Origin: Maricaulis sp048269565
Lineage (GTDB): Bacteria > Pseudomonadota > Alphaproteobacteria > Caulobacterales > Maricaulaceae
Reading direction: 5' to 3'
Assembly: GCF_048269565.1 (NCBI RefSeq)
Contig: NZ_JBLXIK010000009.1
Coordinates: forward strand, 16,644-80,643
DNA length: 64,000 bases
Position numbers and translations under genes: made by a program. The notes beneath the pieces are model-generated. The model was given only the letters and a program-made list of their open reading frames with translations, was not told the DNA's origin and made no database searches. Every line of letters begins with the position of its first letter. The first letter of the stretch is position 1. Of this stretch, positions 36,871-45,368 are shown in pieces.

Positions 36871-38085
36871 GTGAAACTGCTCGTGTTGTCCCATGCCGCA
36901 GATCGGACCGGCGCGCCGCGGAGCGCGTTGCTGCTGGCCCGGGAATGGGCCGCGATGGGGCTTGATGTCGAAATCCTGCTGCGCCGGGATGGCGTTCTTA
37001 GGCCCGCATTCGAGGCTGTGGCGCCCACCGCGATTTACCGGGGGCGGCCGGAATTCGGCCCGGGGGACGTCCTTCCTCTCCTGCGCGATTACGATCCTGG
37101 CATGGCTTTGAAGTGCCTGCGTAATCCTGACCGGCCCTATTGCCTCTCCCGCAACGAACGGCGGGATGCCGCCGCGCTGGCCGCTCGCTATCGCGCCTGG
37201 GGCGCGCAGGCGATCTATGCCAACACCTCGCACTGCGCCGATATGATCGAGCCTCTGGGTCTCGATTTGCCGGTCCTGACCCATGTCCGGGAGATGGCGC
37301 CCAGTCTCCGGGCGTTGGACCCCCGCCGGCGCGCCCATCTCCTCCATGGCGATGGCCCGGTGTTGGCGGTGTCCGAACGTGGCCGGGCCGACCTGGCGGA
37401 AATCGGTGTGGCCGCATCGCGCCTCGGGGTCGAGCCGCCGGCCGCCGCGGTGCCAGATCTTCAGGCGCTGGAGCGGCAACGCGACCGTGTCGAGCAGCAA
37501 TTTGGCCTGGCGCCGGGCGACCGCCTGGTGGTCGGGGCCGGCACGGTTGGTCCGCGCAAGGGTCCCGACCTGTTCATTGAAAGTCTCGGGCGAGCGATTG
37601 AAGCCGCACCTGCCGGCGAACGCATTGCCGGCCTCTGGCTTGGTGAGGGCGAGTGGCTGGATCCTTGCCGCGACCGCATCAAGGCGGCCGGGCTGGGCGA
37701 TGCCGTCAGCTTCCCCGGGGCGATGGCGGATATCGCGCCGGTCCTGTACCGCGCCGACCTGCTGCTCTGCACCTCGCGCGAGGATCCTTATCCACGCGTG
37801 GTAATCGAGGCTGCCCTGGCGGGCACGCGGAGCGTCGCCTTCGCGGCGACCGGCGGCGCCGAGGAGTTCATCACCCGGTTCGATGCCGGCTCGCTGGTGC
37901 CCGCCTTTGATACCGGGGCCATGGCTGCCGCGATCACGACCGTGCTCAAGCGGCCGCACCGGTGTGACGCCGGCCTTGCCGCGCGCGTCGCTGCCGAACG
38001 CTCGGTCGAGCGCAGCGCCCGGCGCATTCTCGACCGGCTGCAGATGCTGACAGGAGAGGCCAATGCCACGTCTGCTGATTCATAG
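36871..38085 (+). CDS. Family 1/4 glycosyltransferase
   Basis: This 404-residue GT-B enzyme starts at GTG 36871, preceded by GGGGAG at six bases. LSHAADRTGAPRSALLLARE is a GT4-type acceptor loop; AGTVGPRKGPDLFIESLGRA opens the donor half, then CTSREDPYPRVVIEAALAGT with the EX7E-like donor-site pattern and GGAEEFITRFDAGSLV. It acts on the cytosolic side of the membrane in glycan assembly. Its 3' end overlaps 6-phosphogluconolactonase by 23 bases, an unusual coupling of a transferase to a central-metabolism gene. Confidence 0.87.
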   Translation: MKLLVLSHAADRTGAPRSALLLAREWAAMGLDVEILLRRDGVLRPAFEAVAPTAIYRGRPEFGPGDVLPLLRDYDPGMALKCLRNPDRPYCLSRNERRDAAALAARYRAWGAQAIYANTSHCADMIEPLGLDLPVLTHVREMAPSLRALDPRRRAHLLHGDGPVLAVSERGRADLAEIGVAASRLGVEPPAAAVPDLQALERQRDRVEQQFGLAPGDRLVVGAGTVGPRKGPDLFIESLGRAIEAAPAGERIAGLWLGEGEWLDPCRDRIKAAGLGDAVSFPGAMADIAPVLYRADLLLCTSREDPYPRVVIEAALAGTRSVAFAATGGAEEFITRFDAGSLVPAFDTGAMAAAITTVLKRPHRCDAGLAARVAAERSVERSARRILDRLQMLTGEANATSADS

Positions 38086-38764
38086 CACGCCCGACACGCT
38101 GGCCAGTGCTGCGGCCGACGAGATCGTCCGGGCCGTGAACCGGCATGCCGGGCGGCGCTTCAATCTGGCGCTGTCGGGCGGGTCGACGCCGCCGCTGATC
38201 TTTCGCCGGTTGCGCCGTTTGCTTGAACGCCGGCTGCCCGTCGACCGCCTGCGCCTGTTCTGGATTGACGAGCGCTGTGTGCCGATCGGCCACCCCGACA
38301 GCAATGCCGGCAGTGCCCGCCGCCATCTCGGGCGCATCTGGAATGGCGCTGATGTCCGCGCAATGTCGGGCACGGTCCCGCCGCAGGCCGGCGCTGCCGC
38401 CTATGCCCGGCGCCTGGCGTATTTTGGCGGCGCTCAGGCTTTCGACATGGCGCTGGTGGGGCTGGGGCCAGACGGACATGTCGCCTCGCTCTTTCCCGGC
38501 TCTGACGCGCTGGATGCGAGCGGGACCGTGACAGTGGGTCAGTCGCCACGCGGTGATCAACGATTGTCGGTGACGCTCGACGTGCTGCGGGCAACGCGAT
38601 CCCTGCTGGTGGTGGCGTGCGGTGAGTCGAAGGCCTGGGCCGTGCGCGAGGCCCTTACCGGGCCGGTGCTTTGCCCGTTCGCGCGCGCCTGCGCCGGTCG
38701 GCCGAGCGTCCAGATCCATGTCGACGCCGCCTGTGCCCGGGCATTGGGCCGGCGCGGGTCATAA
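38063..38764 (+). CDS. pgl: 6-phosphogluconolactonase
   Basis: This 233-residue enzyme hydrolyses 6-phosphogluconolactone in the oxidative pentose phosphate or Entner-Doudoroff pathway. It is a SIS-like sugar-phosphate fold with LALSGGSTPPLIFRRL, WIDERCVPIGHPDSN, and GLGPDGHVASLFPG in family order. It overlaps the upstream glycosyltransferase by 23 bases. No zwf or edd is visible here, so in this window it stands apart from its pathway. Confidence 0.92.
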   Translation: MPRLLIHSTPDTLASAAADEIVRAVNRHAGRRFNLALSGGSTPPLIFRRLRRLLERRLPVDRLRLFWIDERCVPIGHPDSNAGSARRHLGRIWNGADVRAMSGTVPPQAGAAAYARRLAYFGGAQAFDMALVGLGPDGHVASLFPGSDALDASGTVTVGQSPRGDQRLSVTLDVLRATRSLLVVACGESKAWAVREALTGPVLCPFARACAGRPSVQIHVDAACARALGRRGS

Positions 38765-38873
38765 ATCTCATGCTGTGGCAGTGAAACGAGCCGCTAACAG
38801 CCTCTCCGGTCGATTGATCATTGAGGTCTAAGCAGATATTCTTTCGCCTGAATCAATCAATTGGAGAATTCGA

Positions 38874-39605
38874 ATGGCTAGCACGGGGGGCGTCAAGAAC
38901 TACTATGTGTTCACGACACACAAAGCGGCGTCGAGATTTATTGATGCCCTGATGAGGGACATCGCAATTGGAACTGGATTGGAGCTGCATGCCCCCAAAC
39001 ATCCGGGATTTCCACGCGAGAAAGAACTCGAGCGCGATCCAAGCAAGCTGACAGTAACCGGTTTGATCGGAACTTTGCGATACGCGTTCATGCCGCTGGA
39101 CTGGGAAGATTCACATATCATGCTGCACCTGCGAGATCCGCGGGACGTGCTGGTGTCATTGTATTTCTCCCACAAATACTCCCACCGGCGGAGCAGTGAG
39201 GGCTTCAACCCTTCCTCTGACTCTTTGAATGAGTTGGACAAGGGGATTGATAACTACGTTATGTTCAGGGCGCCCCAGTATCTGGAGCGGTACAACTTCT
39301 ATATCGAGAATATGCTCGGCAAGGAGAATGTGACCTTCTCGCGCTATGAGGACATGGTCATGGACTTCGAGGGCTGGTTGCCCCGTTTCCTCGAGCCCTA
39401 TCCGCTGCGCAACCGCAAGGGTTTCATTGCCAAGCAGATGAAGAAGCGCGCGGCGCAGTTCGAGCTCGATGGCAGTGAGGATGTCACGGCGCACAAGCGC
39501 AAGGCCGTGCCGGGTGACCACAAGGAAAAGCTGGAGCCGGCGACGATCGAGGCGCTGAACAAGATGTTCGCGGGGCCGCTCGCCAGCCTGCAATACGAAG
39601 TCTGA
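38874..39605 (+). CDS. Sulfotransferase-domain protein
   Basis: This 243-residue PAPS-dependent sulfotransferase has the 5'-phosphosulfate loop YVFTTHKAASRFID near residue 11, the 3'-phosphate block LHLRDPRDVLVSLYFS near 85, and FSRYEDMVMDFEGWLPRFL near 155. The first half of the gene (38874 to about 39290) looks lower in GC than the second half and than the neighbours, suggesting a mosaic or recent acquisition. It ends before a strong hairpin and then a second sulfotransferase. Acceptor unknown, probably the surface glycan. Confidence 0.85.
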   Translation: MASTGGVKNYYVFTTHKAASRFIDALMRDIAIGTGLELHAPKHPGFPREKELERDPSKLTVTGLIGTLRYAFMPLDWEDSHIMLHLRDPRDVLVSLYFSHKYSHRRSSEGFNPSSDSLNELDKGIDNYVMFRAPQYLERYNFYIENMLGKENVTFSRYEDMVMDFEGWLPRFLEPYPLRNRKGFIAKQMKKRAAQFELDGSEDVTAHKRKAVPGDHKEKLEPATIEALNKMFAGPLASLQYEV

Positions 39606-39697
39606 CGGGCGCCGCACCCGGCTTGCTGCGGGGCATCCTGTAATGGAATACCGGGTGGCTGCCCTGTGCGCCGGCCGCCCGGACGTGAAGTGGGAGT

Positions 39698-39731
39698 GCG
39701 CCCCGGCCGGACTTGCGCCGGGCCGGGGCGC
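39698..39731 (+). terminator. Hairpin between the two sulfotransferase genes
   Basis: GCGCCCCGGCC at 39698-39708 pairs with GGCCGGGGCGC at 39721-39731, a perfect 11-bp stem over a 12-base loop, followed by CACCCTTTCC. It lies 30 bases before the next start and about 90 after the previous stop. It may attenuate readthrough; the short pyrimidine tail is weak for a terminator. Confidence 0.55.
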
Positions 39732-39764
39732 CACCCTTTCCGATCAGGCACCAGGGGGATACAG

Positions 39765-40463
39765 ATGAGCGTTGATGGCGAATACCTTTACCTTTTCAAC
39801 CACATTCCAAAAACAGCCGGGACGGCGTTCAAGAAGTTCATCCTGAAGAATGTGGGTGAACAGCGCTTTCTGGACATCATCCATCCGGACAAGGCGAAGA
39901 TCGACGAGACCCTGGCGGTCACGAATACCGGCGAGCTGAGCTGGATTTGCGCCAATTTTCACAAGAACCAGATCGAGGGGCTGCGCCAGTCTGACGGCCG
40001 GCCGTTGAAAATCGTTACCATGCTGCGTCACCCGGTTCAGCGCGGCATGTCGCTGTACCGCTTTGTCCGCAACAAGAAGTCCCACGCCCTGTACGAGACC
40101 ATCTCGCGCATGGATATCCTGGACTTTGCGCGTGACGACGCGCTCGACCGGCAATTGTCGGAATATTACACGCGGCGCTTTGGCGGTGGTTCGATTGAGG
40201 CGGCGACGGCATTCCTCGAACAGGACAAGCTGGTGGTCGGGATCACCGAAGAGATGAACGCGACGATGGCGGCGATCGCCGAGGCGACGGGTTTCGCCCA
40301 GCTTGAAGTCCCGCGCGCGAATGTTTCAAAGGAGTTTTCCGAATTCGATGTCGACGGTGAGCGTGTCGCCGAGGCCACGCGGATCCTGACCGAAAAGAAC
40401 CGGCTGGATATCGAGCTGTATGATCGTTACCGCGATGCCCTGTTGGCGTCTGTAGTTTCATAA
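39765..40463 (+). CDS. Sulfotransferase family protein (Sulfotransfer_2-like)
   Basis: This is a 232-residue protein. LFNHIPKTAGTAFKKFILKN near residue 9 is the classic PAPS 5'-phosphosulfate motif and VTMLRHPVQRGMSLYRFVRN near 80 the 3'-phosphate motif, both of the heparan/chondroitin-type (Sulfotransfer_2) group. I chose the ATG at 39765, eight bases after AGGGGGA; an open frame upstream lacks family features. Together with the previous gene it gives the locus two different sulfotransferases. The acceptor is not known. Confidence 0.85.
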   Translation: MSVDGEYLYLFNHIPKTAGTAFKKFILKNVGEQRFLDIIHPDKAKIDETLAVTNTGELSWICANFHKNQIEGLRQSDGRPLKIVTMLRHPVQRGMSLYRFVRNKKSHALYETISRMDILDFARDDALDRQLSEYYTRRFGGGSIEAATAFLEQDKLVVGITEEMNATMAAIAEATGFAQLEVPRANVSKEFSEFDVDGERVAEATRILTEKNRLDIELYDRYRDALLASVVS

Positions 40464-40613
40464 CAAATCCGGATTCCGGCGCTGCCGTTAACCAGGTTAT
40501 TTGGTGTGTGGGCTGGTTTTTCAGCCATGATTCCGGTTGATTTCAGGCGCGATTGCGCTAATCAGTCCGGATCGTCCCTGAACACTAATTTCTGGTCCTG
40601 AGAGAGGAAAATT

Positions 40614-40793
40614 ATGAGCTTTGAACCAAACGGTCTGGGTTGCCCGGAAGCCGTCGCCTATGCCCTGATGCTTCACATGGCCGCCGTTGAAGGCGTGTCG
40701 CTGTCCGGTGGCGAAAACTCCGCCAGCAAGAAGTGGATCATGAATACCTACGCCAAGTGCCTCGAGCTCGTGAAGCAGCAGCCTGCGTCCTGA
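40614..40793 (+). CDS. Small 59-residue hypothetical protein
   Basis: An ATG at 40614 is preceded by GAGAGGAAAATT, a strong ribosome site, and opens 59 codons to a TGA at 40791-40793. The product is soluble, helical and has two cysteines (residues 10 and 49): a helix rich in Ala/Leu/Met after PEAVAYALMLHMAAVEG, then SASKKWIMNTYAKCLELVK. GC and codon use match the neighbours. The gene sits between a sulfotransferase and the cytidylyltransferase operon. I do not recognise the family. Confidence 0.68.
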   Translation: MSFEPNGLGCPEAVAYALMLHMAAVEGVSLSGGENSASKKWIMNTYAKCLELVKQQPAS

Positions 40794-40903
40794 CATCCCG
40801 CCTCGACGCTGTGTATTGCCCTTGTCAAAAGGGGCGCCCAGTTTTCGGTTGTCGATGAGTTTTCAGTGACATCCCAGAAACTTAGCCCGGGTGAAGTGTT
40901 CCA

Positions 40904-41587
40904 GTGACTATCATTGCCATGATCCCGGCCCGGATGGGCAGCCAGCGGCTCAAGAAGAAGAACCTTGCGCCGCTGGCCGGCATCCCGCTGATCCGCCGTG
41001 CGGTCCGGCGCTGCCAGGCGGCCGGTTGTTTCGACCGGATCGTCGTCAATTCCGAAAATGTGGAATTTCGTGAGCATGCGCTTGCGGAAGGCGCCGAATT
41101 TCACCAGCGCCCGGACTGGCTCGGCGGCCATGACGCTACCAGCGAGGACTTCGTTGGCGAATTCATGCGCGCCCATTCCTGCGATCGTGTCTACCAGGTT
41201 CATTCGATCGCACCGCTCGCATCGGCCGATCATATCCGCCGCTTCGTCGAATATGGCGAGAGTGGCGAGCTGGACACGGTCCTCAGCTGCGTCGAGGAAC
41301 AGATCGAGTGTGCCATGGGTGGCGAGCCGGTCAATTTCACCTTCGACTCCAAGACCAATTCCCAGGAATTGCCGCCACTGCAGCGCATCACCTGGAGCCT
41401 GACCAGCTGGACCCCGTCGGTTTTCCTCGAAGCGCAGGACGCCGGGCGCTGCGCCACCTATGCCGGCCGCGTCGGGATAATGCCCTTGGATCGCTGGTCC
41501 GGGCATGTCATCAAGACACAACAAGACTTGGATATCGCGGAAGCCCTGCTGAGCCATCTCGGAGACGGCCCGCAATTCGGTGGCTGA
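40904..41587 (+). CDS. Acylneuraminate/Kdo-type cytidylyltransferase
   Basis: This 227-residue CMP-transferase starts at GTG. AMIPARMGSQRLKKKNLAPL is the CTP-binding loop of NeuA/KdsB enzymes, and RIVVNSENVEF and HSIAPLASADHIRRFVEY follow the NeuA order. These enzymes couple CMP to nonulosonic or 2-keto-3-deoxy acids. A truncated-looking C-terminus (PLDRWSGHVIKTQQDLDIAE) ends the fold. It begins the cluster of Gfo/Idh, methyltransferase, hydroxyacid dehydrogenase, phosphatase and hydratase-like genes, which suggests an unusual CMP-activated acid sugar. Confidence 0.82.
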   Translation: MTIIAMIPARMGSQRLKKKNLAPLAGIPLIRRAVRRCQAAGCFDRIVVNSENVEFREHALAEGAEFHQRPDWLGGHDATSEDFVGEFMRAHSCDRVYQVHSIAPLASADHIRRFVEYGESGELDTVLSCVEEQIECAMGGEPVNFTFDSKTNSQELPPLQRITWSLTSWTPSVFLEAQDAGRCATYAGRVGIMPLDRWSGHVIKTQQDLDIAEALLSHLGDGPQFGG

Positions 41588-41630
41588 ACGGGCGATCGCC
41601 CGTCGCGTCACATTCCAGAAGGACAGGATA

Positions 41631-42665
41631 ATGGTGTTGAAGATCGGGGTCGTCGGATTCGGCAAGATGGGGCGAATCCGCAAGGCGACGCTTGATGCGC
41701 GCAGTGATGCGCGCGTTGTGGCGCTGGCCGATCCCTATGCCGATATGTCGGACCAGCCGGGCATGATCCGGCATACCGACTGGGAAAAACTCCTGGAAGA
41801 AGACATTGATGCGGTTGTCATCAGCTGCACCAATGAGCTGATCCCGACCGTGGCCGTCGCCGCCCTGGCCAAGGGGCTCCACGTCTTCTGCGAGAAGCCG
41901 CCGGGGCGCAACCCGCAGGATGTCTACCGCATTCGCGAAGCCGCACAGCAGCATCCGGAACTGATGGTGAAGTTCGGTTTCAACCATCGCTATCATGAAT
42001 CCGTCGAACAGGCGCGGCGGCTGGTGTCGTCGCAGAGCCTTGGCAAAATCCTGTGGATGCGCGGTGTCTACGGCAAGGCCGGCGGCCCGGAATTTGACAA
42101 GAACTGGCGCAATGTGCCGAGCCGCTCCGGTGGCGGCATCCTGCTCGACCAGGGCATTCACATGATCGACCTGTTCCATGATTTCTGTGGGACCTTCAGC
42201 GAAGTGAAGAGCTTCGTCACCAGCCAGTACTGGAACATTCCGGTCGAGGACAATGCCTTCGCCCTGCTGCGCAATGACCAGGGCCAGGTCGGCGTTATCC
42301 ACTCTTCGGCGACGCAATGGCGCCACACCTTCCGGCTCGAGATCTTCCTCGAAAAGGGCTTTTTGACGCTTGAGGGAATCCTGTCCTCGACCATGAGCTA
42401 CGGCAAGGAAACCCTGATCGTCGCGCGCAACACCATGGACGAGAACGGCTATCCACTGCCCAATCCCGAAGAGGTGATCAGCTTTTTCGCCGATGACCGC
42501 TCTTGGGAAAAGGAAATGACCGAATTCGTCACCTGCGCCCTGGCCGGCGAACCGGTGCGGATCGGCACGGTGCAGCAGGCGGTCGATGCCATGGAAACGG
42601 TGTTTGCCATCTACGGCGCTGACAATAGCTGGACCCAGTCTGACGAAAGCGAGCAATCGGCATGA
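41631..42665 (+). CDS. Gfo/Idh/MocA-family oxidoreductase
   Basis: This 344-residue NAD(P)-dependent sugar oxidoreductase has the Rossmann motif VVGFGKMGRIRKATL at about residue 6, the Gfo/Idh signature HVFCEKPPGRNPQ near 92, and GGGILLDQGIHMIDLFHDF near 165, whose His and Asp are catalytic in the family. Start at 41631 follows AGGACAGGATA; an earlier GTG at 41580 gives a poor N-terminus. The next gene overlaps by 4 bases (ATGA). Substrate probably a sugar or sugar acid of this cluster. Confidence 0.86.
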   Translation: MVLKIGVVGFGKMGRIRKATLDARSDARVVALADPYADMSDQPGMIRHTDWEKLLEEDIDAVVISCTNELIPTVAVAALAKGLHVFCEKPPGRNPQDVYRIREAAQQHPELMVKFGFNHRYHESVEQARRLVSSQSLGKILWMRGVYGKAGGPEFDKNWRNVPSRSGGGILLDQGIHMIDLFHDFCGTFSEVKSFVTSQYWNIPVEDNAFALLRNDQGQVGVIHSSATQWRHTFRLEIFLEKGFLTLEGILSSTMSYGKETLIVARNTMDENGYPLPNPEEVISFFADDRSWEKEMTEFVTCALAGEPVRIGTVQQAVDAMETVFAIYGADNSWTQSDESEQSA

Positions 42666-43666
42666 AAACCTCGGTCCTGATTGATGAAATGCGCCTCGCC
42701 GAAGTGCGTCCCGACCAGGTCTCGAAACGCTACGAGGAATTGCGCCGGGCCGAAGCGGCGCATTTGCTGCAGAACCCGTCGACACGCTGGGTCGGCCGCG
42801 CCAATCCGACCCGGAGCTGCAAGCCGGAACCGGCTTTCATGTCCGACGGTCTGAGCTTCCATCATTGCCCCGACAGCGGTTCGCTGTTCGCCTCGCCGGT
42901 ACCGGTGCAGGACGAGCTCGACCGGCTGGCCCGCGATGGTGAGGCCGCGCGCTGGCGCCGTGATTATTTCGGTCATCGCTTCTCGGAAAAACAGCGCCAG
43001 TCGATCCATGCGCCGATCGTGCGCTGGGCCCAGGAAGTCATTGATGAATACGGTCTCGAGGCGCCGCGTACCGCTCTGGTCGGCAATGACGAGACGGGAC
43101 TGGCCAGCTCGCTCAGCGCCATGGGCCGGCTCGGCGAGATGGTGCTGACCGAGCGCGTCTCCGGTCAGCCTGCGCCGGAGGGCACGGTTGAAAGGCCGGT
43201 TGCCGAACTCGGCGCCGCGTCCTTCGATCTCGTCTTTGACATGGGCTCGCTGGAACGGGTGTCCGACCCGGAACGCCGTTTCGCCCTCTGGTCGGAACTG
43301 GTCACGCCCGGCGGCTTCCTCGCCTTCACCACCAGCATGGCCAGCGGGCTGGAATATCGTGTGCTCGGCCCGAAAGCGGCCAGCTTTATCGCGCTCGACC
43401 GGCTGACGCTGTATTCGGTGCCGGCGCTGATGGAACAGCTCGCGGCGCACGGCTTTGAAGTCGTTGAATTCTCAACGCCGGGCCGGCTCGATGTCGAAGT
43501 CCTGACCCAGGCCTTCGCCGACGGGGCTCCAGCCGACAATCCGCTCGATTTCTGGACCCACGCGCTCAAGCATGGCGGCGAGGACTTCAAGACCGACCTG
43601 CAGCGCCTGCTGCAGCGTCACCGTTTCTCATCCTTCGCGCGTGTGCTCGCGCGCCGGGTTACCTGA
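42662..43666 (+). CDS. Class I SAM-dependent methyltransferase-like protein
   Basis: This 334-residue protein is partly recognisable. The region around RTALVGNDETGLASSLSAMG and FDLVFDMGSLERVSDPERRF follows the class I methyltransferase plan, with VTPGGFLAFTTS as the strand 5 region. The usual SAM-binding glycine loop is weak, so activity is uncertain. The first 100 residues have a histidine/cysteine block (FHHCPDSGSLFASPVP). It is coupled to the oxidoreductase by ATGA. Confidence 0.65.
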   Translation: MKTSVLIDEMRLAEVRPDQVSKRYEELRRAEAAHLLQNPSTRWVGRANPTRSCKPEPAFMSDGLSFHHCPDSGSLFASPVPVQDELDRLARDGEAARWRRDYFGHRFSEKQRQSIHAPIVRWAQEVIDEYGLEAPRTALVGNDETGLASSLSAMGRLGEMVLTERVSGQPAPEGTVERPVAELGAASFDLVFDMGSLERVSDPERRFALWSELVTPGGFLAFTTSMASGLEYRVLGPKAASFIALDRLTLYSVPALMEQLAAHGFEVVEFSTPGRLDVEVLTQAFADGAPADNPLDFWTHALKHGGEDFKTDLQRLLQRHRFSSFARVLARRVT

Positions 43667-43698
43667 TCCATCATTCTATCTGAAGGCAGTAGCATCTC

Positions 43699-44613
43699 AT
43701 GACAAAAGGCAAGATCCTCATCGGCCCCTCGAGCTATGGCGAGGCGAGCCCGGCGCCCGTGGAACTGCTGCGTTCGGCGGGATATGAAGTGATCGATAAT
43801 CCGTTCAAGCGCCGTCTGACCCGCGAGGAATTGCTCGAGCTCCTGCCCGGCATCACCGGCCTGATCGCCGGCCTCGAGCCGCTCGACCGGCCGGTGCTGG
43901 AAAAGTCCGATCTCAAGGCCCTGGCCCGCGTCGGTTCGGGCATGTCCAATGTCGACATGCCGGCGGCGGAAAGCCTGGGCATCCACGTTTCGAACACGCC
44001 GAACGGTCCGGTTCTCGCTGTTGCCGAACTGACGGTCGGCTGTCTGATGAACCTCTTGCGCCAGACCTCGGCCATGGACCGCGCCATGCGCGCCGGCGGC
44101 TGGGACAAGCGCATGGGCCGCCAGTTGCGCGACCTGACCATCGCCATCGTCGGCTATGGCCGTATCGGCCGCCAGACCGGCGATCTGTTCACCGCGCTCG
44201 GTGCCAGGATTCAGATTGTCGACCCCTTCGTCGACCCGTCGACCGTGTCGGCGCCGGTGGTCACGCTCGAACAGGCGCTGGCCGAAGCCGATGCCATCTC
44301 CCTGCATGCCAGCGGCGAGACCTGCATCATCGATGCGGCGGCCTTTGCGGCGATGAAGCCGGGCATGTACCTGCTCAATGTCGCCCGCGGCGAGCTGCTT
44401 GATTATGACGCGCTGTTTGCGGCACTCGATGATGGCCGCGTCGCCGGTATCTGGGCCGACGCCCACCCGCAGGAGCCCTATAAGGGCGATCTGCTCAAAT
44501 ACGACCAGGCCCTGCTGACGCCGCATGTCGGCTCCTACTCGCTGGAGGGGCGCATCAAGATGGAAATGGATGCGGCCGAGAACCTGCTCGCCGATCTCGG
44601 CAAGGCCTCCTGA
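43699..44613 (+). CDS. D-isomer-specific 2-hydroxyacid dehydrogenase (SerA-like)
   Basis: This 304-residue NAD-dependent dehydrogenase has IVGYGRIGRQTGDLF near residue 151 as nucleotide loop, the catalytic Arg in NVARGELLDYDAL, the Glu in DAHPQEP, and the catalytic His in TPHVGSYSLEGR. It resembles phosphoglycerate dehydrogenase but lacks ACT or regulatory domains. In this cluster it may oxidise or reduce a 2-hydroxy acid that feeds the CMP-linked acid sugar; true serine synthesis is an alternative. It meets the next gene by one base. Confidence 0.85.
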   Translation: MTKGKILIGPSSYGEASPAPVELLRSAGYEVIDNPFKRRLTREELLELLPGITGLIAGLEPLDRPVLEKSDLKALARVGSGMSNVDMPAAESLGIHVSNTPNGPVLAVAELTVGCLMNLLRQTSAMDRAMRAGGWDKRMGRQLRDLTIAIVGYGRIGRQTGDLFTALGARIQIVDPFVDPSTVSAPVVTLEQALAEADAISLHASGETCIIDAAAFAAMKPGMYLLNVARGELLDYDALFAALDDGRVAGIWADAHPQEPYKGDLLKYDQALLTPHVGSYSLEGRIKMEMDAAENLLADLGKAS

Positions 44614-45368
44614 TGGCGGATCTCGCCGAACTGCGCGCCGTGCTGGTGGCGGCCGAGGATGCGGCCCGCGCCGCTGGCCAGGCCCTGCGCGATGGCGGCG
44701 GCGATTTCGAGGGCGTCGAGCGCTCGGAAGGCCGGGACATCAAGCTCAATGCCGACCGCGCGGCCGAACGCATCATCATCGACCGGCTCACCGCTCTGGT
44801 GCCGGCGCCGATCCTGTCCGAGGAAACCGGCTGGACCGCGGCGGCGGGCGACAAGGTCTGGGTCGTCGATCCGCTGGACGGTTCGGCCAATTACAATCGC
44901 GATATTGCCCTGTGCAGTGTCTCGATCGCCTGGGTCGAGAACGGGCGTCCGGTCGCCGGTGTCATCTATGAATTCCTCAGCGAGCGCCTCTATAGCGGCG
45001 CCGTCGGGCTGGGGGCCTGGTTGAATGGCAAGCCGATGAGTGTCGCCGATCACACGCGGACCGAGGACTCGATCCTGTTTACCGGCCTGGCGATCAACCG
45101 GGATTTCAGCGCGCAGGCGCTGGGGGATTTCGCAGCCGGTTTCGCGCGCTGGAAGAAGGTGCGGATGATCGGTTCGGCGGCAACATCGCTGGCCTATGTC
45201 GCGCGCGGTGCCGCCGATGCCTATTTCGAGGACTCGATCATGTTCTGGGACGTCGCAGCCGGCTGTGCCCTGGTCGAGGCCGCTGGTGGCCGCTTCTCCA
45301 TCGCCGGAGACTCAATGGACATGCCCGTTTGTGTGCATGCGGACAATGGCAAGCTCTGGACGCTCTGA
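44613..45368 (+). CDS. Inositol-monophosphatase family phosphatase
   Basis: This 251-residue Mg-dependent phosphatase has LSEETGW near residue 69, DPLDGSANYNRDIALCSVSI near 86 with the metal-binding Asp pair, and a late FWDVAAGCALVEAAGG motif. Class members hydrolyse inositol phosphates, 3'(2')-phosphoadenosine or sugar phosphates. The start overlaps the previous stop by one base, so it is coupled to the hydroxyacid dehydrogenase. It probably dephosphorylates an intermediate of this cluster; it is distinct from the CysQ at 52.3 kb. Confidence 0.86.
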   Translation: MADLAELRAVLVAAEDAARAAGQALRDGGGDFEGVERSEGRDIKLNADRAAERIIIDRLTALVPAPILSEETGWTAAAGDKVWVVDPLDGSANYNRDIALCSVSIAWVENGRPVAGVIYEFLSERLYSGAVGLGAWLNGKPMSVADHTRTEDSILFTGLAINRDFSAQALGDFAAGFARWKKVRMIGSAATSLAYVARGAADAYFEDSIMFWDVAAGCALVEAAGGRFSIAGDSMDMPVCVHADNGKLWTL

